Shown: piece by piece, positions 48,341 to 55,706 of the stretch
Numbering within the stretch: the first letter of the stretch is position 1
Layout: each line of letters starts with the position of its first letter
Source: an uncultured Clostridia bacterium
Lineage (GTDB): Bacteria > Bacillota > Clostridia > Oscillospirales > Acutalibacteraceae
Direction: 5' to 3'
Assembly (NCBI GenBank): GCA_947630835.1
Contig: CANRIZ010000008.1
Coordinates: 24,944 to 88,943, forward strand
Length of the DNA: 64,000 nucleotides
Program-made: the position numbers and the translations under genes
The notes under the pieces: model-generated
What the model saw: the letters and a program-made list of their open reading frames with translations, nothing else
What the model was told of the DNA's origin: nothing
Database searches by the model: none

Positions 48341-49404
48341 TATTCAACACCTCCGTTATTTACTTCAATAATTGATTTTAATACCTGCTCGGGGTCGGGT
48401 ATCATACCGCCTACCCTGTTGCAGAGCGTTACGGGAACTTTACAGCTTGTGGCAAGCTTAACGTCCTCTATCATCTGACCCATTGAAAGCTCAACGGAAA
48501 TAAACGCCTTGGCGTGTTCTACAGCCTTTTCAAACGGAGCCTTCGGGAAAGGCCAAAGCGTAATCGGGCGGATAAGCCCCGCCTTTATGCCCTGCTTCCT
48601 TGCCTCGTTTACCGCATTTTTTGAAACACGGGCGGCAATGCCGAAAGCGGCTATAATTATATCGGCGTCGTCAACCATATATTCTTCGTACATAGTCTCG
48701 TTTTTCTCGACCTCTTTGTATCTCTCGTAACGCTTCATATTGAGCGTTTCAAGCTCCTCGGGAACGAGGGAAAGCGAGTTTACTATGTTATGCTCTCTTT
48801 CAAGCTTCGTGCCTGTTGTTGCCCAGGGCTTTTCAGGCTCGGGCTTTATGTCGAAATCAAGCGAAACGGGCTCCATCATCTGTCCCATGGTGCCGTCGGC
48901 AAGAATCATGGACGTCATTCTGTATTTGTCCGCAAGGTCAAAGCCCTTAACGGTAAGCTCCGCCATTTCCTGAACGGAAGCGGGAGCAAGAACTATCATA
49001 TGGTAGTCTCCGTGGCCGCCGCCCCTTGTAGCCTGAAAATAATCCGACTGCGAGGGCTGTATTCCGCCAAGTCCCGGACCGCCCCTCTGTACGTTTACTA
49101 CGAGCGCCGGAAGATCCGAACCGGCAAGGTATGAAAGTCCCTCGCCTTTAAGTGAAATTCCCGGGCTTGACGAGGACGTCATAACCCTTTTGCCCGCCGA
49201 AGATACGCCGTAAACCATATTGATGGCGGCTATTTCGCTTTCCGCCTGAAGAAAGCAGCCGCCGATTTTCGGCATTTTCTTTGCCATGTAAGCGGCAACC
49301 TCTGTCTGAGGCGTTATGGGATAGCCGAAATAGTGACGGCATCCCGCAATTATAGCAGCCTCGGCAATAGCTTCGTTGCCTTTCATCAAAACTTTATCTG
49401 CCAT
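48340..49404 (-). CDS. vorA: 2-oxoacid:ferredoxin oxidoreductase, alpha subunit
   Basis: 354 residues. KGNEAIAEAAIIAGCRHYFGYPITPQTEVAAY (two adjacent motifs) and SSSPGISLKGEGLSYLAG are typical of domain I/II of VOR/KOR alpha subunits, with NVQRGGPGLGG downstream. The C-terminal half (IIAAFGIAARVSKNAVNEARKQGIKAGLIRP is one segment, read in parts) is the CoA/pyrimidine-binding side. The same-strand ferredoxin gene ends 11 bases before its ATG. Subunit naming varies between systems; it is called alpha here for the larger subunit. Confidence 0.9.
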   Translation of the reverse strand: MADKVLMKGNEAIAEAAIIAGCRHYFGYPITPQTEVAAYMAKKMPKIGGCFLQAESEIAAINMVYGVSSAGKRVMTSSSSPGISLKGEGLSYLAGSDLPALVVNVQRGGPGLGGIQPSQSDYFQATRGGGHGDYHMIVLAPASVQEMAELTVKGFDLADKYRMTSMILADGTMGQMMEPVSLDFDIKPEPEKPWATTGTKLEREHNIVNSLSLVPEELETLNMKRYERYKEVEKNETMYEEYMVDDADIIIAAFGIAARVSKNAVNEARKQGIKAGLIRPITLWPFPKAPFEKAVEHAKAFISVELSMGQMIEDVKLATSCKVPVTLCNRVGGMIPDPEQVLKSIIEVNNGGVE

Positions 49405-49415
49405 TGCTTGTCACC

Positions 49416-49622
49416 TTACCTTTCAACCTTAATTATACAATCGGGACACATCATCGCACAGGAAGCGCAGCCCACGCACTGCTCCGGGTCGGTAATTTCC
49501 GCCGGATGATGACCTTTTTTATTGATTTTGTCCTGCGCTAACCGCAAAAGCTTTTTGGGGCAAGCGTCAACGCAAAGCCCGCAGCCCTTACAGTTATCGG
49601 TTTTGAATGTAAGTTTCGCCAT
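49416..49622 (-). CDS. vorD: 2-oxoacid:ferredoxin oxidoreductase, delta subunit (2[4Fe-4S] ferredoxin)
   Basis: 68 residues. Two C-x2-C-x2-C-x3-C clusters: CKGCGLCVDACP and CVGCASCAMMCP. It passes electrons between the beta subunit and soluble ferredoxin. It is the first gene of the five-gene unit ending in ilvE. It lies behind its own TATAAT promoter, which overlaps the end of the upstream P-loop ATPase gene. Unlike the synthetase genes it has no T-box leader of its own. Confidence 0.9.
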   Translation of the reverse strand: MAKLTFKTDNCKGCGLCVDACPKKLLRLAQDKINKKGHHPAEITDPEQCVGCASCAMMCPDCIIKVER

Positions 49623-49662
49623 ATTCTCTGCTCCTTCATTTGATATATAGATATATAAAAAT

Positions 49663-49690
49663 ATTATAATACAAAACTAAATAAAGTCAA
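49663..49690 (-). promoter_or_regulatory. Promoter of the oxidoreductase-ilvE operon
   Basis: TATAAT at 49668-49663 with TTGACT (49690-49685) at 16 bases, or TTTGAC at 17. The -35 overlaps the last codons of the upstream ATPase gene. Confidence 0.65.
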
Positions 49691-50367
49691 ATCACAGGTT
49701 TTGCCTGTAAAACGAGCGGAAAAAGATTTTCCGCTTTGCCCTCAAGCTCCGGCATCAATTCTTCCTTTACGGAAGTTGCAAATACGGGAAGCCCGGATTT
49801 TTCGGAAACCTCTTTCGCATACGTCAGGCTCCCGATTACGTCGCGTGCGGTGGTTTCCTCGCCCAAGTTTGAATTGTTTACAAGCCCGGTAAATCGTATG
49901 GAACACGCCGCCTCGATTTCCCGCATTACCTCTATGGTGGAATCGGCGTCGGGAGTTAGCGGTCTGAACTTATTTATAACCATAAGCATATCGTAATCGT
50001 TTTCCTTTACGATTTCGGGCGCAAGCCTTCCGAGCGCCAGCGCTCCCCTGTCGTCGCCGCCGATATCGAGTATAACTTTAAGCGATTTATCGTCGGTAAC
50101 GGCATACATATCCTGCGGAAGCGCCGGAATATCAAGGTTTGAATTTGCGTATTGAGAGCAAATTAAGCGGATATTTCTCTTTTTAAAATCCTCCGAAGAA
50201 TCCTTTGTACGGAAATAGGGATTGACTATATCGAGGTCCGCTACGGCGACGTTGTCGTACTGCTTTTTCAAATCGAACGCCATATTGACCGCAATGTTTG
50301 TTTTGCCGCTTCCGTAGTGACCGCAAAGGAGCGTTAATCTCTTATACTTTATGGTAATTACCTCCAA
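49687..50367 (-). CDS. P-loop ATPase of the ParA/MinD/SIMIBI type
   Basis: 226 residues. Deviant-type Walker A (LLCGHYGSGKTNIAVNMA), a Walker B-like segment VAVADLDIVNPYF and LKVILDIGGDDRG, and VINKFRP. Resembles nucleotide-dependent maturation or partition ATPases; no cysteine cluster or membrane segment. It starts 11 bases after the Val-type synthetase gene, so is likely in the Val T-box transcript. The start is unclear: TTG 50367 has no SD, whereas the only good SD (GGAGG) overlaps that codon and is best spaced for ATA at 50352. A function in loading or regulating the downstream Fe-S oxidoreductase is possible but only a guess. Confidence 0.75.
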   Translation of the reverse strand: MEVITIKYKRLTLLCGHYGSGKTNIAVNMAFDLKKQYDNVAVADLDIVNPYFRTKDSSEDFKKRNIRLICSQYANSNLDIPALPQDMYAVTDDKSLKVILDIGGDDRGALALGRLAPEIVKENDYDMLMVINKFRPLTPDADSTIEVMREIEAACSIRFTGLVNNSNLGEETTARDVIGSLTYAKEVSEKSGLPVFATSVKEELMPELEGKAENLFPLVLQAKPVI

Positions 50368-50378
50368 AAGGGCTTGAA

Positions 50379-52670
50379 TTAAAGCTTGTTTCTCTGAATT
50401 TTTCCGCTTGTGGTCTTGGGAAGCGAATCACGGAAAACAACTATTCTCGGGTACTTGTAGGGCGCAGTATGGGTCTTAACGTAATCCTGAATTTCCTTTT
50501 TAAGCTCATCCGTACCCTCAACGCCGTCAACCAAAACTATGCTTGCCTTTACTACCTGACCCCTGACCTCGTCGGGAGCGGCGGAAACGCCGCATTCGAG
50601 AACGTAGGGCAATTCCATAATAACGCTTTCAATCTCAAACGGACCTATGCGGTAGCCCGAGGACTTGATAACGTCGTCAACACGGCCTACATACCAGAAG
50701 AAGCCGTCCTCGTCCATCCAGGCGGCGTCGCCGGTATGATAATAGCCGTCGTGCCAAACTTCTTTGGTCTTTTCCTCGTCGCCGTAATATCCTACAAACA
50801 GTCCGCAAGGAGCGCCGTCCTTGACGTTTACGACGATTTCTCCCGTTTCGCCTGCCGGAACGGGCTTGCCGTCCTTATCCAAAAGCTCGATATTGTATAT
50901 GGGCGCAGGCTTGCCCATTGAGCCTATTTTATGCTTGGCTCCCCTCATATTGCCTATGAGCATTGTACCCTCCGTTTGACCGAAGCCTTCAAGGATCTGA
51001 AGCCCCGTAGCCTTTTCAAACTGTCTGTAAACCTCGGGGTTAAGAGCCTCGCCCGCCGTGGTCATATGCTTAACGGAGGACAGATCGTATTTTGAAATAT
51101 CCTGCTTTATAAGCATACGCAGCATTGTAGGAGGCGCGCAGAAGGTTGTAATGTGATACTTTGCAAACATCGGCAATATATCCGCGGCGTCAAACCTGTC
51201 AAAATCATATATGAACAATGCGCCCTCGCACATCCACTGCCCGTAGAATTTACCCCAGGCAGCCTTTGCCCAACCGGTGTCTGAAATGGTGAGATGCAGC
51301 CCGTCGGGGTCAACGCAATGCCAATATTTTGCGGTATGGAAATGTCCGAGCGGATATTTATAATTATGCGCCGCAATTTTGGGATAGCCCGATGTGCCGG
51401 AAGTAAAATACATAAGCATTAAATCGTCGCCGCCGGGGGCGTCGTCGGGCTTTTCGTAATGACTGCTGTAAAGCACATATTCCTCATTGAAATTGTGCCA
51501 GCCTTCCCTTTCGCCGTTTACTATAAGCTTTCTTTCAAGCTCGGGATAGCTCTCGGCGGCAATATCTACCTGATGGGCAACATCGCCGTCGGCGGTACAT
51601 ATAACGGTGGTTGCGCCCGAAGTCTTGAAGCGGTACTCGATATCGTGCGCCTGAAGCTGTGCAACCGCCGGTATGCCTATTGCGCCGAGCTTCATAAGGC
51701 CGAGCTGAGCTATCCAGAATTGATAATGGCGCTTGAGTATAAGTATTACCCTGTCGCCCCTCTTAATTCCGAGCGCTTTAAAGTAATTGGCGCATCTGTT
51801 GGACATGTGCTTAATATCGTTAAAGCTAAATCTGCTCTCGACCTTATCCCTTGAAACGTGGAGCATTGCAAGCTTGTCGGGATCTTTCTTTGCAAGCTCA
51901 TCCATAATATCGAACGCAAAGTTAAAATGCTCGTGGTTTTTAAAGGTGATTTTAGTCGGCGTGCCGTTTTCATCCTTAACAACGTCGATATATTTTTTGT
52001 ATATTCTCTCTTTTTTGTCCTCTTTAATCCTAATCTTGGTATCGACAAAAGCGGGAGCGTGGCTGAGTTCAGGAATAGGCTCGCCCGAGGGATTGAGCAC
52101 TATGGCGTAGAAAACGCAGTCCTCGCCGAAAGCCGCCCTCATACCGTGGGGCGTTCCGCTGTCGTAATATATAGTATCGCCGGGGTTTAAAACCTCCGTA
52201 TGCGTGCCCACCTGTACCATAAGGTGTCCGGAAATTACAATGTCCATTTCCTGACCGTCGTGCGTTGTAAGTTCGATTTCTCTGTTTTCCGCTTCGGCAT
52301 TGTAATCGCACTTAACGTAAAGCGGGTCCGCTATTCTGTTTTGGAAAGCGGAAGCAAGCGAATAATAAACCATACCGTGGGCATGCTCTATCATCTGCCC
52401 CTGACCGTTCCTCGTTACGACATAGGAACGAAGCGTGGGACTTACGCCCTCGATAATATCGGTAACGTCCACGCCGAACGCCTGCGCGCAGCGGTAAATA
52501 AAGGCAAAGTTCAAATCGCTGTCGCCTTTTTCGCATTTAAGATATTCCTCGGGCGTAACGTCGGTTCTTTGCGCCATTTCCTCAACGCTGAGCTTGGTTA
52601 TTTCACGAAGCTCACGGATACGTGCCGACATTTCCTTGATTTTCAAATCAAGTCCTGTTAATTGATTCAT
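50379..52670 (-). CDS. XRE-HTH + cupin + AMP-forming acyl-CoA synthetase fusion (Val T-box)
   Basis: 763 residues from ATG 52670 (GGAGGA upstream; the in-frame TTG at 52691 overlaps the leader). About 8-62 is an XRE helix-turn-helix (ARIRELREITKLSVEEMAQ), about 110-185 a cupin_2 barrel (GHLMVQVGTHTEVLNPGDTIYY begins the second half), and about 215-763 a medium-chain/acetyl type acyl-CoA synthetase: FTSGTSGYPKIA, GFGQTEGTM, GYYHTGDAAW, KSSGYRIGPFEIES, and catalytic Lys in TTSGKIQRN. The HTH-cupin half is laid out like a known class of metabolite-responsive regulators. Isobutyrate is the predicted acid, from the valine T-box. Confidence 0.9.
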   Translation of the reverse strand: MNQLTGLDLKIKEMSARIRELREITKLSVEEMAQRTDVTPEEYLKCEKGDSDLNFAFIYRCAQAFGVDVTDIIEGVSPTLRSYVVTRNGQGQMIEHAHGMVYYSLASAFQNRIADPLYVKCDYNAEAENREIELTTHDGQEMDIVISGHLMVQVGTHTEVLNPGDTIYYDSGTPHGMRAAFGEDCVFYAIVLNPSGEPIPELSHAPAFVDTKIRIKEDKKERIYKKYIDVVKDENGTPTKITFKNHEHFNFAFDIMDELAKKDPDKLAMLHVSRDKVESRFSFNDIKHMSNRCANYFKALGIKRGDRVILILKRHYQFWIAQLGLMKLGAIGIPAVAQLQAHDIEYRFKTSGATTVICTADGDVAHQVDIAAESYPELERKLIVNGEREGWHNFNEEYVLYSSHYEKPDDAPGGDDLMLMYFTSGTSGYPKIAAHNYKYPLGHFHTAKYWHCVDPDGLHLTISDTGWAKAAWGKFYGQWMCEGALFIYDFDRFDAADILPMFAKYHITTFCAPPTMLRMLIKQDISKYDLSSVKHMTTAGEALNPEVYRQFEKATGLQILEGFGQTEGTMLIGNMRGAKHKIGSMGKPAPIYNIELLDKDGKPVPAGETGEIVVNVKDGAPCGLFVGYYGDEEKTKEVWHDGYYHTGDAAWMDEDGFFWYVGRVDDVIKSSGYRIGPFEIESVIMELPYVLECGVSAAPDEVRGQVVKASIVLVDGVEGTDELKKEIQDYVKTHTAPYKYPRIVVFRDSLPKTTSGKIQRNKL

Positions 52671-52711
52671 AACAATTTCCTCCGTCTGCAAAAGAAGCTT
52701 TACTCGGGGAC

Positions 52712-52991
52712 AAAAAAACTCGCCCCAAAGTCAATTACTTTGAGACGAGCGTTAAATTAAAATTTAATACCCGCGGTACCACTCAAATTGCAACCTTACG
52801 GTTACCACTCTCGGAATCCAACAATTCCTATGCATTAACGCAGCCATAACGGGGAAGTTCTACTCGGCAAAACGCCTTTCTTCCTCCCGGCTCGGAAGCT
52901 ACAACAAAAGCACCGTTTCCGATAACTTGCACCGACCGTTACCTCTCTGTGGGAGCGTATACTTTCGTACTCTTCTTCAACGCCTTTACAG
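52712..52991 (-). promoter_or_regulatory. T-box leader, valine (specifier GUA)
   Basis: Stem I distal helix GGTAAC/GTTATC around GGTCGGTGCAA, a lower GAAG/CTTC helix next to an AGTA loop-E-like segment, and helix CGAAAG/CTTTTG. The T-box core is GAGTGGTACCGCGG (52784-52771), followed by a terminator (52750-52718) with T7. The specifier GTA is at 52902-52900, before G-CTTCC-GAGC. Confidence 0.88.
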
Positions 52992-52997
52992 AACAAT

Positions 52998-53026
52998 ATT
53001 ATAAATCAACTTTTTTTCTTTGTCAA
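52998..53026 (-). promoter_or_regulatory. Promoter of the Val T-box operon
   Basis: TTGACA (53026-53021), 17-base spacer, TATAAT (53003-52998), both perfect. Confidence 0.88.
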
Positions 53027-53045
53027 TAATTAAATTTTGCAAAAA

Positions 53046-55316
53046 TTAAAGTTTATTTCTCTGAATTTTACCGCTGATTGTTTTGGGAAGCTCCGTCTTG
53101 AATTCAACTATTCTCGGATACTTGTAAGGCGCGGTATGCTCCTTGACATAGTTTTGGATTTCCTTTTTAAGCTCCTCCGTGCCCTCTGTTCCCTTTACAA
53201 GCACTATGCTCGCCTTAACGACCTGACCTCTTACCTCGTCGGGGACGGGCGAAACGCCGCATTCGAGAACATAGGGAAGCTCCATAATAACGCTTTCAAT
53301 CTCAAACGGTCCGATACGGTAACCCGAGGACTTGATAACGTCGTCGACGCGGCCGACGTACCAGATAAAGCCGTCCTCGTCACGCCATGCGGTGTCGCCG
53401 GTATGGTAATATCCGTCGTGCCAAACCTCGTTAGTCGCCTTTTCGTTGTCAAAGTAGCCCGAGAAAAGTCCGCAGGGTACTTTTTCGTCGGTCTTTATGC
53501 AGATTTCGCCGGTTTCGCCGTCGGGAACAACGTTGCCGTCCGCGTCAAGTATGCTTACGTCGTAGAGCGGGGAAGGTCTGCCCATCGAGCCAATCTTATG
53601 CGGATATCCCATAAGGTTGCCGATTACCATGGTGGTTTCGGTCTGACCGAAGCCCTCTTTTATCTGAAGCCCCGTAGCCTTTTCAAATTGCTTGTAAACC
53701 TCGGGATTAAGAGCCTCGCCCGCCGTGGTCATATGCTGAATTGACGAAAGGTCAAACCTCGAAATATCCTGCTTTATCATCATACGCAGCATCGTCGGAG
53801 GCGCGCAGAAGGTTGTGATATGGTATTTTGCAAACATTGGGAGTATGGTATTTGCGTCAAAGCGGTCAAAGTCATAGGTAAATACCGCTCCCTCGCAAAG
53901 CCATTGTCCGTAGAGCTTGCCCCAAAGAGCCTTGCCCCAACCGGTTTCGGAAATCGTAAAGTGAAGTCCGTCGGGCGAAACGCCGTGCCAATACTTAGCG
54001 GTTATGTAATGCCCCAAAGCGTATTTGTACGACTGCGTTGCGATTTTGGGATAGCCCGTTGTGCCGGAGGTAAACAGCATTATCATCGGGTCGTCGCCGC
54101 AGGGAGTTTCCTCGGTGCGGTAATAGTGAGCGCTGAAAAGCCCGTATTCGCTGTTGAAATCGTGCCAGCCCTCTCTTGCGCCGCCTACCATAACCTTTAT
54201 TTTAAGCGTGGGTGAATTTTTTTCCGCCAAATCAACCTGATGAGCCACGTCGCCGTCCGCGGTACAAACTACGGCGTTGATTTTACCCGTGTTAAAGCGG
54301 TAATCGAGGTCATGCTCCTGAAGCATATTTGTCGCGGGAATTGCGACCGCCCCGATTTTATGAAGCGCAAGGATTGAGAACCAGAATTGATAATGACGCT
54401 TTAAGATGAGCATTACCCTGTCGCCCTTTTTGATTCCGAGCGACGTAAAATAGTTAGCCACCTGGTTTGACGCGCGCTTCATATCGTTAAAGCTGAAACG
54501 GCGTTCGGTCATATCCCTTGAAACGTGAAGCATCGCAAGCTTATCGGGTTCTTTTTCGGCTATGGCGTCAACGACGTCAAACGCAAAGTTGAACTTGTCG
54601 TCGTCTGTAAAATCAATAGCCGTAAGCCTGCCCTGCTCGTCTTCGGTGCATTTGATAAACTTATTGCTTACATATTCCTTTTCGGGAGCCTTGTGCGGAA
54701 TAAGGGTGTCCCTGATAACCTCTTCCTTTTCCTCGACGCCCGGCAGAACGACCGCGAGGAACAGGCAATCCTCGCCGTCAATGGCAATCATACCGTGAGG
54801 CGTGGAGCTGTTGTAGTAAATGCTGTCGCCCTTATGAAGCACCTCGACGTTTTCGCCTACCTGAACTTTAAGGCTGCCCTTTAAGATGTAGTCGAATTCC
54901 TGACCGGAATGCTTGGTAAGATGTATGGGCTTTTTCTGAAGCGACTCGCTGTACTCGTATCTTACAAAATGGGGCTCTGCGATTTTCTTTCTGAATTTCG
55001 GAGCAAGGTTGACGATTTCGATACCGTCCTCCCTTGCGGTTTCCTGACCCTTACCCTTCCTTGTTACGGTGTATGAAGAAAGATGGGCGCTTTTTCCTTC
55101 AAGAATGTTTGTAATATCGATATTAAAAATATGCGAGCATTTATGCAGGAAAGTGAAAGGAAAATCAAGCTCGCCGGCTTCGTATCTGCGATACTCGTCA
55201 ACCGTTGTTTCCGTTTCAATCGCCATTTCTTCCTGAGTAAGACCGGAGATTTCTCTCATCTCCCGTATTCTCATTGCCACCTCTAAAAGTTTTGCTTTTT
55301 CAGATGTTGTGTCCAC
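53046..55316 (-). CDS. XRE-HTH + cupin + AMP-forming acyl-CoA synthetase fusion (Ile T-box)
   Basis: 756 residues starting at GTG 55316, which has AAAGGAGG upstream; longer in-frame starts fall inside the leader terminator. It has the same three-part layout as the Val-linked paralogue: HTH (AMRIREMREISGLTQEEMA), cupin (SGQEFDYILKGSLKVQVGENV and later HGMIAIDGEDC), and a ligase with LFTSGTTGYPKIA, GFGQTETTM, GYRIGPFEIE and catalytic Lys in TISGKIQRN. The ligase halves are closely alike; the regulator halves are much more diverged, as expected if each senses a different effector or site. Predicted substrate is 2-methylbutyrate, from the isoleucine T-box. Confidence 0.9.
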   Translation of the reverse strand: MDTTSEKAKLLEVAMRIREMREISGLTQEEMAIETETTVDEYRRYEAGELDFPFTFLHKCSHIFNIDITNILEGKSAHLSSYTVTRKGKGQETAREDGIEIVNLAPKFRKKIAEPHFVRYEYSESLQKKPIHLTKHSGQEFDYILKGSLKVQVGENVEVLHKGDSIYYNSSTPHGMIAIDGEDCLFLAVVLPGVEEKEEVIRDTLIPHKAPEKEYVSNKFIKCTEDEQGRLTAIDFTDDDKFNFAFDVVDAIAEKEPDKLAMLHVSRDMTERRFSFNDMKRASNQVANYFTSLGIKKGDRVMLILKRHYQFWFSILALHKIGAVAIPATNMLQEHDLDYRFNTGKINAVVCTADGDVAHQVDLAEKNSPTLKIKVMVGGAREGWHDFNSEYGLFSAHYYRTEETPCGDDPMIMLFTSGTTGYPKIATQSYKYALGHYITAKYWHGVSPDGLHFTISETGWGKALWGKLYGQWLCEGAVFTYDFDRFDANTILPMFAKYHITTFCAPPTMLRMMIKQDISRFDLSSIQHMTTAGEALNPEVYKQFEKATGLQIKEGFGQTETTMVIGNLMGYPHKIGSMGRPSPLYDVSILDADGNVVPDGETGEICIKTDEKVPCGLFSGYFDNEKATNEVWHDGYYHTGDTAWRDEDGFIWYVGRVDDVIKSSGYRIGPFEIESVIMELPYVLECGVSPVPDEVRGQVVKASIVLVKGTEGTEELKKEIQNYVKEHTAPYKYPRIVEFKTELPKTISGKIQRNKL

Positions 55317-55344
55317 TCTGTTTTCCTCCTTTAGGTTAAATAAT

Positions 55345-55616
55345 AAAAAAAACACCCGTCTCAAACATTGAGACGAGTGTGAAAATCACATCCGCGGTAC
55401 CACTCAATTTGCAGCCTTTCGGCTGCCGCTCTCGGAATCCAACAATTCCTATGCATTTACGCAGCAATCACGGGAAGTATCTACTAAACGCAAGTTGTTC
55501 GGACTTCCGGCTCGGAAGGGATAAGCGAGAGGCATTCACTGTCGGTTTGCACCGTCCACCGACTCTCTGAAAAGTAAATTTGCCTGCGCCGTCTTCGTCA
55601 CAGCCTTTATAAATTT
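55345..55616 (-). promoter_or_regulatory. T-box leader, isoleucine (specifier AUC)
   Basis: Stem I distal helix GTCGGT/ACCGAC around GGACGGTGCAA; further helices TTTACT/AGTGAA and GGCA/TGCC. The T-box core is GAGTGGTACCGCGG (55405-55392), with terminator 55380-55352 and a T8 tract. The specifier ATC is at 55522-55520; its context TT-ATC-C-CTTCCGAGCC aligns base for base with TT-GTA-G-CTTCCGAGCC of the Val leader. The pyrimidine after the codon is unusual. Confidence 0.82.
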
Positions 55617-55622
55617 GAAATT

Positions 55623-55651
55623 ATCTTAACACTATGTTTTTGATTTGTCAA
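55623..55651 (-). promoter_or_regulatory. Promoter of the Ile T-box operon
   Basis: TTGACA (55651-55646), 17-base spacer, TAAGAT (55628-55623). Confidence 0.8.
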
Positions 55652-55706
55652 GAAAAATTTTTTAAAAATTTAAAATTTCTTCGATTGACGCCGATTAACC
55701 GAGTCT

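Noticed and set aside
47046..49622. Pyruvate or 2-oxoglutarate ferredoxin oxidoreductase
   Set aside because: Cannot be excluded by motifs, but the linked ilvE and the three branched-chain T-boxes make a branched-chain 2-oxoacid substrate more likely.
52900..52902. Cys (UGU) as the specifier of the second T-box
   Set aside because: That reading needs six bases before GAGC, while the Leu and Ile leaders and the glyQS pattern need five after the single base; GUA fits the aligned context.
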